Assembly: GCA_949841365.1 (NCBI GenBank)
Contig: CATKZI010000004.1
Coordinates: forward strand, 64,959-128,958
Origin: an uncultured Candidatus Melainabacteria bacterium
GTDB taxonomy: Bacteria; Cyanobacteriota; Vampirovibrionia; Gastranaerophilales; Gastranaerophilaceae
Length of the DNA: 64,000 nt
Reading direction: 5' to 3'
Shown here: one piece after another, positions 18,343 to 28,528 of the stretch
Layout of the letters: each line of letters starts with the position of its first letter
Position numbering within the stretch: the first letter of the stretch is position 1
Program-made: the position numbers and the translations under genes
Notes under the pieces: generated by a model
The model's database searches: none
Told to the model about the DNA's origin: nothing
The model's input: the letters and a program-made list of their open reading frames with translations, nothing else

Positions 18343-20325
18343 TTAAAGCGATCCGCCGCCGCCGTCGCGGAAGTAATCGTAGTGTCTGATGTCGTCGTAG
18401 TTATTAACATATTCTGCTTCAACCTGTTTTTGGAACTGAGTTTTTGGAGCAACAGGTTCGGCTTTTGTGCTTCTTGAAGCAAGTAATGCGTCAATATTCG
18501 GTGATAATGTCATTTCAAAGTGGAAACGACCCATTTTGCTTGCATCTTCATGATAATTACGTATTAACGGGAAGCCCCAATATAGTCTTGCACTCAAGTC
18601 TGCAGGTAATTGTACTCTTAAACCGAAACCGAGTGATGCTGCAAAATAACTGCCGTCCATATAATCTTCGCTTGCTGCCGGGAAAATGCCTGCAGTATCT
18701 GCGAATATTGCACCTTTTACATATTTTCCGATAAATGGAATTTTTTCACCTGTTCTCGGACTTGTTATTTGTCTTGGTAACAATGGGAACATCAATTCGC
18801 CGCTGACGAAGTATCCGTTTTTACCAATCATCAAACCTTCATTGTAACCTCTTACCGTTACCAAACCACCTGTCTGCATTTGGTCAAGGTATGGGATTTG
18901 TTTATCTCCCGGAACGATTTGGTAATTACTTCTCAAATGACCGATAACACCATGTGAGAAATCGTGTAATCTTGTAATGCTTCCGCTGTATTTAAAGTAG
19001 TTGTTATCTCTAACACTGTTTAAAATCGGGAATGAGTAGTATGCATTTTGACTTAAATACCAAATACCGTATTTAGTATCTTTTCTTGCCATTAATGCAA
19101 GTTCTGCTGATGTTACGTTATCAACACTTACTGCATCTTCAACTTGCGGGAATGGTTTTAAACCGATAGATGTTCTTGCTCTTTTATAGTTAATCCCTGC
19201 ATAAGATTTCAATTCAAATCCCGGTTTTCTGATTAACGGTTGTGAGTAGTAAAGTGAGTATTGGTAAGCTCTACTTTTAATGTCAAATAAATCTACGTAT
19301 GGTCCCCATTTTACATTAGCAAATGTAGATGAAAACATAAAGCCTACACGACCGTCTTTTTTGTTAACAGGAAAGTTATAATCAAAGAACGGGCTCTGTG
19401 CACCGCCTGAGAAATATGAACCCAATGACATTCTGTCACGGTGACCTGTTAAGCTGTCTGCATATAACATAGCACCGCCTCTGAGACTACCTGTATTATA
19501 ACGACCTGCGTTATCCATTACACCCATTAAGTGGAACGGGAAGCTTTCATCTGCAACAAGTTCAATGTCTGTTGTACCTGGTTTTTCACCTGCTTTTAAG
19601 TTTGCAGATAATCTGATACCTTCATTGTATCTGTTAAAGTCCAGTACGTCTTTTTCCAGTTCAACGATATCAAATAGCTGACCTTCTTTTTCCGGCATTC
19701 TTCTTGTAACATAACCATCTTTAGTCCATCTGTTTTGTTGAACGGTAATGTTGCCGATTTTACTTTCTGTCAATGCAATATAAATATTACCGTTTTGAAC
19801 GGTTTGTTCCGGTAAGAATGCTCTTGCTGTAACAAAGCCTTTTTCAGCGTATAAGTTGTTAATATCATCAATAACATTTTGAATATCTTGGATAAATACA
19901 TTGCGTCCGACAAGCGGTTGAACAAGTTTATTTATTTCTTCTTTAGTCAAAATTTCAGAAGGTGCAACTTCAATTGTATTTACATAAACCCCTTTAGTAT
20001 CAAGTTCCTCAACAGTTGCACGCTGAAATGCATTATTAGGATCGTTGTTTTGAATAATTTGATTACCTTCATCAGGGTTAGCATCTAATCTTCTGCGCTG
20101 TTCGTATTGTTGGTAATCTTCATTATGTTCTTTTTGTTGATATCTGTCTTTTAAGAAGTTTGTATCGTGCATTTGGTTCATACCTGCTTGTGAACCCATT
20201 TGCTGCATTTCCGTAGCGCTCGGAAAACTTCCGTATATATCGGCGTTTGCTGGGGTAAGTGAGGTGGCTAATGCTATGCAAAATACTGCACTCAATATAC
20301 TTTTGTTAGAATTTATCTTTTTCAT
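18343..20325 (-). CDS. ShlB/FhaC/HecB-family (TpsB) outer-membrane transporter with POTRA domains
   Basis: Signal peptide MKKINSNKSILSAVFCIALATSLTPANA, POTRA_2-like region, ShlB-type barrel (VRGYNEGLMIGKNGYFVSGELMFPL). ORF 18343-20388; likely start 20325. Confidence 0.85.
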   Translation of the reverse strand: MKKINSNKSILSAVFCIALATSLTPANADIYGSFPSATEMQQMGSQAGMNQMHDTNFLKDRYQQKEHNEDYQQYEQRRRLDANPDEGNQIIQNNDPNNAFQRATVEELDTKGVYVNTIEVAPSEILTKEEINKLVQPLVGRNVFIQDIQNVIDDINNLYAEKGFVTARAFLPEQTVQNGNIYIALTESKIGNITVQQNRWTKDGYVTRRMPEKEGQLFDIVELEKDVLDFNRYNEGIRLSANLKAGEKPGTTDIELVADESFPFHLMGVMDNAGRYNTGSLRGGAMLYADSLTGHRDRMSLGSYFSGGAQSPFFDYNFPVNKKDGRVGFMFSSTFANVKWGPYVDLFDIKSRAYQYSLYYSQPLIRKPGFELKSYAGINYKRARTSIGLKPFPQVEDAVSVDNVTSAELALMARKDTKYGIWYLSQNAYYSFPILNSVRDNNYFKYSGSITRLHDFSHGVIGHLRSNYQIVPGDKQIPYLDQMQTGGLVTVRGYNEGLMIGKNGYFVSGELMFPLLPRQITSPRTGEKIPFIGKYVKGAIFADTAGIFPAASEDYMDGSYFAASLGFGLRVQLPADLSARLYWGFPLIRNYHEDASKMGRFHFEMTLSPNIDALLASRSTKAEPVAPKTQFQKQVEAEYVNNYDDIRHYDYFRDGGGGSL

Positions 20326-20466
20326 TGATTCACCTTTGAATTTGTAATTACAATTTATATAAGTCCGGTCATTTTTATTTTTGCGCATAGGAGCGGAAAT
20401 ATAAATTGTTTTTTAATTTTTATTAAGATTTAGTAATAAAAATTAATTTTTCAGCAAAAATACTGT

Positions 20467-20494
20467 TTGACCTGCTATCATTATATATGATATA
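20467..20494 (+). promoter_or_regulatory. putative promoter for OmpH-like gene
   Basis: ttgacc followed by TA-rich -10-like sequence with about 17-nt spacing. Confidence 0.4.
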
Positions 20495-20557
20495 GTTATG
20501 CTTGTAAAGACGTAACGCGAAAAATACGTTTTTTGAAGTATGGTAAAAGGAGAGAAT

Positions 20558-21019
20558 ATGAATAATAAATTTAAATTTTTAGCTGTTGCTTTCTCAGCTT
20601 TCGTAATCGGTTTTTCTTTAAACAATATTGCAGTATCAGATGTACCTTCAAAAATAGCTGTTGTTGATGTTTCATCAGTAGTTAATTCTTCATCACAGGT
20701 TCAGGCATTGAAAAAAGAACAACAGGCAAAAGCTAAAGAACTTATGACTTTCATTGAAAAAGCAAGAAAAGATGTTGCTGCTACTACTGATACTAAGAAA
20801 AAACAGGCTCTTGAAGATAAATATAATAAAGAATTAAATACAAAAAGAGCAGCAATGGATAAAAATTATGCAACAAAATTAGAAGCAATTGATAAAGCTA
20901 TTTCTGCTCAAATTGCGACACAGGCAAAAACAGGCGGATATGATATCGTACTTGCAAAAGGTGTTGTTCTTTACGGTGGTTCTGATATTACGGAAGCTGT
21001 GAAAAAAGCGGTGAAATAA
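20558..21019 (+). CDS. OmpH/Skp-family periplasmic chaperone
   Basis: Signal peptide, KIAVVDVSSVVNSSSQVQALKKEQQAK coiled coil, C-terminal YDIVLAKGVVLYGGSDITEAVKKAVK. Confidence 0.9.
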   Translation: MNNKFKFLAVAFSAFVIGFSLNNIAVSDVPSKIAVVDVSSVVNSSSQVQALKKEQQAKAKELMTFIEKARKDVAATTDTKKKQALEDKYNKELNTKRAAMDKNYATKLEAIDKAISAQIATQAKTGGYDIVLAKGVVLYGGSDITEAVKKAVK

Positions 21020-21032
21020 AATTTGTTAATAC

Positions 21033-21062
21033 AAAAAAGACCTCCTATTGGAGGTCTTTTTT
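21033..21062. terminator. bidirectional terminator
   Basis: aaaaaagacctcctattggaggtctttttt. Confidence 0.8.
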
Positions 21063-21064
21063 GT

Positions 21065-22801
21065 TTATACATCTTTGTAAGAACCTTTGAATTTGTCTTT
21101 GTAAATTGTATGTAAAATTTCGTGTGCCTTGTGGGAATTTGGTGCTTCAAGGTACTCATTATAAAGCTTTCTGATTGAAGGATTATAATGAGATTTTCGA
21201 TGTGGTAGTTCACTATCCTCTTTATAAAGTCCTTGCGCACGAATTTCTTTTATTTTTGAATTGTCGCAAGATCGAGGCTGACCGCCGCCATTAATACAAC
21301 CACCGGGACATGCCATAACTTCAAGCATTGCAAATTGTGCTTTGCCTGATTTTATCTCTTGAATTGATTTTTCAGCTTCTTTAAGAGTTGAAACAACTCT
21401 CACAACAAGTTTTGTACCCTTAAGGTCAAGTTCAATGTCGCGGCATCTGTTGGAAGTCCCGCGAAGTTCTTTAATATCGACATTTTCAAGACTTTCACCC
21501 GTTGCAAACTCATAAGCTGTTCTAACAGCAGCTTCTGCAACACCGCCTGATGCGCCGAAAATTGTTCCTGCGCCTGTGTATTCGCCGAACGGATTGTCGT
21601 TTGGCTCGGGTTCAAGGGCGTTGAAGTCAATTCCCGCTTCTTTAATCATTCTGCCAAGTTCTTGAGTTGTCAAAACAAAATCTGTATCAGGTAATTCAGG
21701 GCGTTTGCACTCGTATTTTTTAGCAGTACAAGGCATAATTCCGACAATTACAAGACTTTCTCTTGCAATATTCAACTGTTCGGGCACGAATTTTGCCAAA
21801 ACAGGCGACAACATACTCATTGGAGATTTACAGCTTGATAAGTGGTGAAGCATATCAGGATGTTGTTCTTCCAGATATTTTACCCACGCAGGACAGCAGG
21901 AAGTAAATAAAGGCAAGTTTTGACCTGACTTTAATCTTCCCAAAAATTCGGATGCTTCTTCCATAATTGTTAAATCTGCTGAGAAGTTTGTATCAAAGAT
22001 TAGGTCAAATCCTATTTTTCTTAATGCCGCATTCATTTTGCCGATAGAGTTTTCGCCTGCGGGAAGTCCGAACATTTCACCTATTGCAACACGTGTTGCG
22101 GGTGCCATTTGAACTACAACTTTTTTTGCAGGATTAGTAATTTGCGACCAAACATTTTCGATATCAGATTTGATTGTTAAAGCACCTGTCGGACAAACAG
22201 CTGCGCATTGACCGCAATTTACGCAGTCAACCTGACCTAAAGGTCTGCCGTTCATCGGCTGAACAACAGTTTTAGAGCCTCTGTTAGCAAAGCCTAAAAC
22301 AGAATGTCCCTGAAATTCCGTACAAGCTCTTACACATGCTCCGCACAGAATACATTTGTTCGGATCACGTACAATTGACGGTGAACTGTCATCTACGGGC
22401 AGGTAATCGTCTAAACTTTTATCCGGATATCTGATTTTTCTGATACCGTATTCTTCTGCGTATTGTTGAAGTTCGCAGTTACCTGATTTGTCGCAGGTTA
22501 AACAGCTTTTATCGTGGTTTGCAAGAAGCAGTTCAAGAACTGTTTTTCTGATTCTTCTTGTTTTATCTGTGTTTAAGTGAATTTTTAATCCTGCTTCGGG
22601 CGGCATTGTGCAAGAAGATTGAATTCCTCTGCCTTCAACTTCCACAACGCACATTCTGCATGCACCGAATGATGTTAAGTCGGGACGGTAGCAGAATGTT
22701 GGAACATTCATTCCCGCTTTTCTTATAACTTCAAGCAGGTTTGGTTCATTTGTAAATTCAACTTCTTTACCGTCTATAAATAATGTTTTTTTATCTGTCA
22801 T
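21065..22801 (-). CDS. hydA: [FeFe]-hydrogenase catalytic subunit (HydA/HndD type)
   Basis: N-terminal 2Fe-2S and ferredoxin domains; H-cluster motifs TSCCPAWVKYLE, MPCTAKKYE, ACPGGCINGGGQP. Confidence 0.95.
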   Translation of the reverse strand: MTDKKTLFIDGKEVEFTNEPNLLEVIRKAGMNVPTFCYRPDLTSFGACRMCVVEVEGRGIQSSCTMPPEAGLKIHLNTDKTRRIRKTVLELLLANHDKSCLTCDKSGNCELQQYAEEYGIRKIRYPDKSLDDYLPVDDSSPSIVRDPNKCILCGACVRACTEFQGHSVLGFANRGSKTVVQPMNGRPLGQVDCVNCGQCAAVCPTGALTIKSDIENVWSQITNPAKKVVVQMAPATRVAIGEMFGLPAGENSIGKMNAALRKIGFDLIFDTNFSADLTIMEEASEFLGRLKSGQNLPLFTSCCPAWVKYLEEQHPDMLHHLSSCKSPMSMLSPVLAKFVPEQLNIARESLVIVGIMPCTAKKYECKRPELPDTDFVLTTQELGRMIKEAGIDFNALEPEPNDNPFGEYTGAGTIFGASGGVAEAAVRTAYEFATGESLENVDIKELRGTSNRCRDIELDLKGTKLVVRVVSTLKEAEKSIQEIKSGKAQFAMLEVMACPGGCINGGGQPRSCDNSKIKEIRAQGLYKEDSELPHRKSHYNPSIRKLYNEYLEAPNSHKAHEILHTIYKDKFKGSYKDV

Positions 22802-22811
22802 TTTAAAATCC

Positions 22812-24674
22812 TCACTCTAATACTATTGCCTTGAATGGACAATTTGTTAAACAAGCCTCACATTTAATACATTTATCCTGATTAATGTGGTGAGGATTTT
22901 TAACCGTACCGTCGATTGCGCCTACAGGGCAAGTTCTTGCACATTTTGTACAACCTTTGCATAAAGCTTCATTAATAACGATTTTTTTCATTGCTGTACA
23001 AACACCCGCAGGACATTTTTTGTCCTTAATGTGAGAAATATATTCATCTCTAAAGTATTTTAAAGTTGAAAGAACAGGGTTTGGAGCAGTCTTGCCTAAA
23101 CCGCATAAAGAACCGTCTTTAACTGATTGTGCAAGTTCTTCCAAAAGTTCCAAATCTTCCATTGTACCTTTACCTGCAACGATTTTTTCAAGAATTTTCA
23201 ACATATTTTTAGTACCTTCACGGCACGGAACACATTTGCCGCAGCTTTCGTTCTGGGTAAAGTTCATGAAAAATCTTGCAACTTCAACGATACAAGTTTT
23301 GTCGCTCATAACGACCAGACCGCCGGAGCCGACCATTGCGCCTGCTTTTATGAGGTTGTCGTAATCCATCGGGATGTCAAGATGTTCTTCTGTTAAACAC
23401 CCGCCTGACGGACCGCCTATTTGAACAGCTTTAAACTTTTTGCCGTCGCGCATTCCGCCGCCGATATCAAAAACGATTTCGCGTAATGTTGTCCCCATCG
23501 GAACTTCAATAAGCCCTGTGTTGTTAACATCGCCTGTAAGTGCGAATGTTTTTGTACCTTTTGAGGTCTCTGTACCCATTGATGAGAACCAATCAGCGCC
23601 GTTCAGCATAATAACAGGAACGTTTGCAAGAGTTTCTACGTTATTAATCAATGTCGGTCTGCCAAACAAACCTTTGTTAGCAGGAAATGGCGGTTTGGGT
23701 CTCGGCATTCCGCGTTCACCTTCGATTGATGCAATTAGAGCTGTTTCCTCTCCGCAAACAAATGCGCCTGCACCTTCTTTAATATGTAAATTGAGTGAGA
23801 AATCGCTTCCCATAATGTTTTTGCCTAAGAAATGTTTTTCTTCTGCATCTTTAATAGCTTTTCTTAAGCGTTTGATAGCAAGCGGATATTCTGCACGAAC
23901 ATAAATATAGCCTTCGTCAGCTCCGATTGCAAACGCTGCGATTGCCATACCTTCAAGAAGTTTGTGCGGGTCGCCTTCCATAACACTTCTGTCCATAAAT
24001 GCACCGGGGTCACCTTCATCACCGTTGCAGACAATATAAGATTTTCCGCCTTTATTGGCTGCCGTAAATCTCCATTTTCTGCCTGTCGGGAAGCCGCCGC
24101 CTCCGCGTCCGCGCAAACCTGATTTTTCGATTGTATCGATAACGGCATCAGGGTTGTTTTCTTCCAAAACTTTTGCTAAAGCCTCATAACCTCTTACGGC
24201 AATTGCTTCTTCTATACTTTCTGCATTGATGTTACCGCAGTTTGCAAGTGCTGTACGTGTTTGTTTTGCGTAGAAATTAATATGCTCGTCGTCCATCACG
24301 TGTTCGTGAGTTTTTGGATCAACGTACAAAAGTCTTTCAACAGGTTTGTTATTTTTAATGTGGCTTTCGTAAATTTCTTCGACATCTTTTTCTTTAACTT
24401 TTACATAAGTTACGTGTTTGTCAGGGATTACAACGAGTACGCCTTGTTCGCAAAATCCGTGGCATCCAGTTGGAACAATTGTCATTTTATCGTAATCCGA
24501 TAAAACGGCAACATCTGCGCCGAGTTCTTTAAATTTTTCAATAACTTTTAAAGAGCCGTTTGCAACACAACCTGTCCCCGCGCAGACAAGAACTCTTAAA
24601 CCTTGCTCTTTTATGTGTTCCTGTGCTGTTTTTTGTTCTGCTTGTATATCAATATTTAAATTTAATTTTTCCAT
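22812..24674 (-). CDS. hydB: [FeFe]-hydrogenase NuoF-like subunit (HydB/HndC)
   Basis: GLRGRGGGGFPTGRKW, NADH/FMN-binding NuoF core, SLBB, C-terminal 2x[4Fe-4S]. Confidence 0.95.
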   Translation of the reverse strand: MEKLNLNIDIQAEQKTAQEHIKEQGLRVLVCAGTGCVANGSLKVIEKFKELGADVAVLSDYDKMTIVPTGCHGFCEQGVLVVIPDKHVTYVKVKEKDVEEIYESHIKNNKPVERLLYVDPKTHEHVMDDEHINFYAKQTRTALANCGNINAESIEEAIAVRGYEALAKVLEENNPDAVIDTIEKSGLRGRGGGGFPTGRKWRFTAANKGGKSYIVCNGDEGDPGAFMDRSVMEGDPHKLLEGMAIAAFAIGADEGYIYVRAEYPLAIKRLRKAIKDAEEKHFLGKNIMGSDFSLNLHIKEGAGAFVCGEETALIASIEGERGMPRPKPPFPANKGLFGRPTLINNVETLANVPVIMLNGADWFSSMGTETSKGTKTFALTGDVNNTGLIEVPMGTTLREIVFDIGGGMRDGKKFKAVQIGGPSGGCLTEEHLDIPMDYDNLIKAGAMVGSGGLVVMSDKTCIVEVARFFMNFTQNESCGKCVPCREGTKNMLKILEKIVAGKGTMEDLELLEELAQSVKDGSLCGLGKTAPNPVLSTLKYFRDEYISHIKDKKCPAGVCTAMKKIVINEALCKGCTKCARTCPVGAIDGTVKNPHHINQDKCIKCEACLTNCPFKAIVLE

Positions 24675-25169
24675 TTAAGCCTCCTCTTTCATCAATGTGT
24701 CAAGCACTATTGTAATAGCGTCTGATGTCATTTGAGGATAAACTTTATCATTTATAACAACAACCGGAGCAAGACCGCAAGCGCCTAAACAGCTTACTGT
24801 TTCAAGTGAGAATAAGCCGTTTTCGCTTGTTAATTGACCCTCAGGCATATTTAATTTAGCCCTGATTGCATTAAGTACCGGCATTGAGCCTCTAACGTGG
24901 CAAGCTGTACCGTCGCAAACTTTAATTTCATATTTTCCTTTCGGCTCTAATGAAAATTGCGCATAAAAAGTGGCTACACCAAAAACAGTTGCAGGTGAAA
25001 GCCCTTCAATTTTTGTACCGATATAAATCATTGCATCTTCAGGCAGATATCGGTAAACTTCCTGAACTTTTTGTAAAATCGCTATCAAGTTGGATTTTTT
25101 GCAATCATAAGATTGAATAATTTCATCCAGCTTAGATACGTCGATTTTATGAGGGTTTTCTACACTCAT
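24675..25169 (-). CDS. hydC: [FeFe]-hydrogenase NuoE-like subunit (HydC/HndA)
   Basis: VFGVATFYAQFSLEPKGKYEIKVCDGTACHVRGS...ETVSCLGACGLAPVVVIND. Confidence 0.95.
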   Translation of the reverse strand: MSVENPHKIDVSKLDEIIQSYDCKKSNLIAILQKVQEVYRYLPEDAMIYIGTKIEGLSPATVFGVATFYAQFSLEPKGKYEIKVCDGTACHVRGSMPVLNAIRAKLNMPEGQLTSENGLFSLETVSCLGACGLAPVVVINDKVYPQMTSDAITIVLDTLMKEEA

Positions 25170-25261
25170 TCTCGAAACTCCTATTAAATTGTCTGATTAA
25201 CCCCGATTGCAGAATACAATCTTATAAGTATTATTGCATATTTTTGGGATTAAATCAAGGT

Positions 25262-25456
25262 TTAGTGTTTTTTAAAATTTGCGTAATATAAAGCTTTACA
25301 AAATTTCACAACTTTTGTAAAAAAACTTTGTTTGGGGTTTAGGACGTAACGAGGATGGAAATTAGGAATCCCTGTATATCTGCCAGTCATTGAGATTGAA
25401 GACGAGCTTTGAATTTTTGAGTTGTTAAAATTTACACTATTAATTTTTAAATTCAT
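25262..25456 (-). CDS. Small hypothetical protein
   Basis: ORF with upstream ggaaa-type RBS; shares N-terminal SISMTGRYTG motif style with other ORFs here. Confidence 0.45.
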   Translation of the reverse strand: MNLKINSVNFNNSKIQSSSSISMTGRYTGIPNFHPRYVLNPKQSFFTKVVKFCKALYYANFKKH

Positions 25457-25509
25457 AGTATGTTTCCTTTCGTTTGATATAAAAAACAGATGTATATTTT
25501 TTTGCTATT

Positions 25510-26160
25510 TTATAAATTTTTATTACAAAATTCTGCAATAGGGCATTCGTCACATTTGGGTTTTATCGGCTTGCAGACGTTTTGTCCGTGAGTTACCAAA
25601 AGAGTATTTATATCAAGCCAATATTTTTTAGGAAGTTTTTCACGCAGAGCGTATTCAGTTTCTTCAGGATTTTTTGTTTTTAAATATCCTAAACGGTTGC
25701 AAATCCTGTGAACATGAACATCTACGCATATTGCGGGAATATTGTATCCCTTAGCAAGTACAAGGTTCGCGGTTTTTCTGCCGACACCGTTAAATTTTAT
25801 TAAATCCTCAATTGTATCGGGAACTTTATTATCAAGCTCTTCTACAATTATTTTTGAAAGTTCTACAATTTGACGCGCTTTATTTTTGTAAAATCCGACA
25901 GGATAAATTGCTTTTTCTAACTTTTCAACATCACAGTATGCAAAATCTTTGGGTTCTCTGCCGATTTCAAGCATTCTTAAAGTTGCAGGATAAGTCGTTA
26001 AGTCATTTGTTCTTAAACTTAAAATACAGGCAATCAAAACAAGATACGGGTCTTGAAATTCTTCCATAAGCTGAACAAATTCTCTGCGAGGTTGTTTTGC
26101 TTCAATAAGTTTTTCAACGATTTTGTCAATGTTATTGTTCATTGATAAGCTCCCCGACAT
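25510..26160 (-). CDS. nth: Endonuclease III
   Basis: HhH-GPD (FNGVGRKTANLVLAKGYNIPAICVDVHVHRICNRLGY) and C-terminal 4Fe-4S cysteines. Confidence 0.95.
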   Translation of the reverse strand: MSGSLSMNNNIDKIVEKLIEAKQPRREFVQLMEEFQDPYLVLIACILSLRTNDLTTYPATLRMLEIGREPKDFAYCDVEKLEKAIYPVGFYKNKARQIVELSKIIVEELDNKVPDTIEDLIKFNGVGRKTANLVLAKGYNIPAICVDVHVHRICNRLGYLKTKNPEETEYALREKLPKKYWLDINTLLVTHGQNVCKPIKPKCDECPIAEFCNKNL

Positions 26161-27130
26161 TAATCACTGTTTTAAGTTTCAATGCATAAATATCAGTGCG
26201 GTTAAAATTTTGCATTTTTACCGCATCTTTTTCTGTTGTAATGATTGTGCCTTGCGGAATTTCATCTTCCGTATAACTGTGATGGTCATCAAAAGATATA
26301 GTTTGTTTAACATTATAGTTTTTCAAAAACGCATAAAACTGTTCTGGCTGTCCGATAGCGCAAAGTGCACTAACTTCTGTGCCTTCTGCCAATTTCTCAT
26401 TTGTTTTTATATTATATACAAAATCGGGTTCTGTACGGCAGACGAATGCGGGTACTTTCATTTTTTTGCCCATAATTTTTGCAAGTTTTTCGGCTCTTGT
26501 GTGGTCAATATCTTTGCTTACCACAACAAGTCTGTCAATTCTCAGAAATGCTTCCATACCTTCGCGCAGAGGCCCTGCAGGGAGAAGTTTTTCGTTGCCG
26601 AAGCCCATTTTGCTGTCCATAAGCACAATATCCAAATCTCTGTGAAGTTTTCTGTGCTGAAAACCGTCATCAAGAATTATTGTTTTTGCCCCGAATTTTT
26701 CGACGGCATATTTTGCGCCTGCGTATCTGTTTTTGCAGGTGATTACAACTGTGCCTTTTGTATTATCTGCAAGCCAGTAAGGTTCATCACCTGCCATTTG
26801 AGCGTCATAATAAATTTTTTCACCGTCAGAAATTACATTTATATTTTTGTTATTAAGCTTACCGCCGTATCCGCGTGAAACAATGGCTGTTTTTTCACCG
26901 ATATGTTTGGCAATTTCAGATACGACAGGAGTTTTTCCAACCCCGCCTGTTGTGATATTTCCGACTGAAATTACAAAAGCATCAACTTTTTTAGGTTTTA
27001 AAATTTTTTTGTCGTAAAGAAAATTTTTAAAACCGCTTCCTATTCCGTAAAAATATGATGCAAAATCAAGCAGGAATATACTTTTATTTTTATCATAATG
27101 CAATTTTGTAATTTCAGTTTTAAGATTCAT
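26132..27130 (-). CDS. lpxK: Tetraacyldisaccharide 4'-kinase
   Basis: ISVGNITTGGVGKTPVV, IVSRGYGGK, ILDDGFQHRKLHRDLDIVLMD. Confidence 0.95.
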   Translation of the reverse strand: MNLKTEITKLHYDKNKSIFLLDFASYFYGIGSGFKNFLYDKKILKPKKVDAFVISVGNITTGGVGKTPVVSEIAKHIGEKTAIVSRGYGGKLNNKNINVISDGEKIYYDAQMAGDEPYWLADNTKGTVVITCKNRYAGAKYAVEKFGAKTIILDDGFQHRKLHRDLDIVLMDSKMGFGNEKLLPAGPLREGMEAFLRIDRLVVVSKDIDHTRAEKLAKIMGKKMKVPAFVCRTEPDFVYNIKTNEKLAEGTEVSALCAIGQPEQFYAFLKNYNVKQTISFDDHHSYTEDEIPQGTIITTEKDAVKMQNFNRTDIYALKLKTVINVGELINEQ

Positions 27131-28485
27131 TAAAATAACAATCTCCAGATTAAGAAGCGTTTATTCAATTTTTCTGAGAATTTTCTTAAATTACAGGTTG
27201 TAGCTCTTGTATCTTCAATAATTGTCTGCAATTCGGTTTTCTTTTCCGGAGTAAGTTTATTAACTGTATTTAATGTTGTAGAAACATCTGTCATTGCAGT
27301 GTTTATGCTTGAAACAGCTCTATTAATATCGTTTTTCAACTGGTCATTTTTTGTAAGTGAATTTACATAACCGCTGATTTCATTTACGTTATGTGCAATT
27401 GCTCTGAAATCCTCTGCCATTGCCTGAGCTTCCTGTTCATTGCCTATTAGTTTGTTAATATTTTGAGCAAGTTTGTCGAATGAATCTGCTGTTGAATACA
27501 GGGTTGGTTTAAATTGCGGATCACCGATTATTGAATTAAGGTTATATGAGAGCATATTAAAATCGGTTGTAGCTTTATCCATCATAACCATCAATTGTCT
27601 GATATCACCTTTTGAAGTGTCAAGCAAATCGTTTAGTTTTACCATTGTATCGCTTGTTTGACCCGTAAGCGCGTTAATATTATGTACAGACATTTGCAGC
27701 TCGGCAATTACACGATCTGATAACAAATCGTTAATCTTTTTGTTTGTTTCTGTCAAGGATTCTGCAGCTCTGTATTGCCAATCCATAAAGTCTGCAATTC
27801 TCATAGGTTCAACAATGGTATAAGGTGATTTTTGCTCAGGATAAGGCAGTACAACATCATCAAGAGTTGAAATCACAAGTTTATTTTTTTCTGCTTTACC
27901 TTTCAAAAATTCAGGCAGCACAAGCCCTGGAAGGTTTATTACATAATCAACTTTATATGCAAAGTTTGTTTTAATGTTATCTTTAATTGCAAATGGAATA
28001 ACTTCTCTTGATACAACTTCTATATTTGTAATTTTACCAACGTCATAAATCTGTTTATCAAGTTTCATCTGAACATCATCATCTTTATACAAAATGTCTT
28101 TTGAAACCATTGGAATATAAACAGTTCTTGTTTTTGGCGGTGTAATTTCTAAAAACAATTCGCCGATAAGTCCTGATTGCTGAATAGAAAGCATCGATGC
28201 TTTTGGAATTTCAATATCAGGTTCGGTGATAACGAATTTTACTTTAACATAGCTGTTTTCACCGTCTATCACAGGTGTAATTTCTTCAACCTGCCCTACA
28301 CGAAGTCCCATCATCTGAACACCTGCACCCGGGCGAAGTCCGTTAACATCTTTAAATTCAACGGTAACTCTGCCGGCAGATGAAAATGTTCTGCCTTTTA
28401 CTTTAAAAACAACACCAATTAAAAGCACTAATGCCAATAACGTTAAAAGTCCAACCTTAAAAGATGATGAAAATTTCATTTGCAA
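27130..28485 (-). CDS. MlaD/MCE-family lipid transport substrate-binding protein
   Basis: N-terminal TM then VEFKDVNGLRPGAGVQMMGLRVGQVEEI MCE domain. Confidence 0.85.
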   Translation of the reverse strand: MQMKFSSSFKVGLLTLLALVLLIGVVFKVKGRTFSSAGRVTVEFKDVNGLRPGAGVQMMGLRVGQVEEITPVIDGENSYVKVKFVITEPDIEIPKASMLSIQQSGLIGELFLEITPPKTRTVYIPMVSKDILYKDDDVQMKLDKQIYDVGKITNIEVVSREVIPFAIKDNIKTNFAYKVDYVINLPGLVLPEFLKGKAEKNKLVISTLDDVVLPYPEQKSPYTIVEPMRIADFMDWQYRAAESLTETNKKINDLLSDRVIAELQMSVHNINALTGQTSDTMVKLNDLLDTSKGDIRQLMVMMDKATTDFNMLSYNLNSIIGDPQFKPTLYSTADSFDKLAQNINKLIGNEQEAQAMAEDFRAIAHNVNEISGYVNSLTKNDQLKNDINRAVSSINTAMTDVSTTLNTVNKLTPEKKTELQTIIEDTRATTCNLRKFSEKLNKRFLIWRLLF

Positions 28486-28528
28486 CCTTTCCTATGTTGC
28501 TTTTTATTGTAGCAAAAACAACACAAGA

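Noticed and set aside
23092-23904. Long antisense ORFs over hydB and similar ones over clpC, yidC and other genes
   Set aside because: They are shadows of strongly coding genes on the other strand, with no recognisable domains or RBS.
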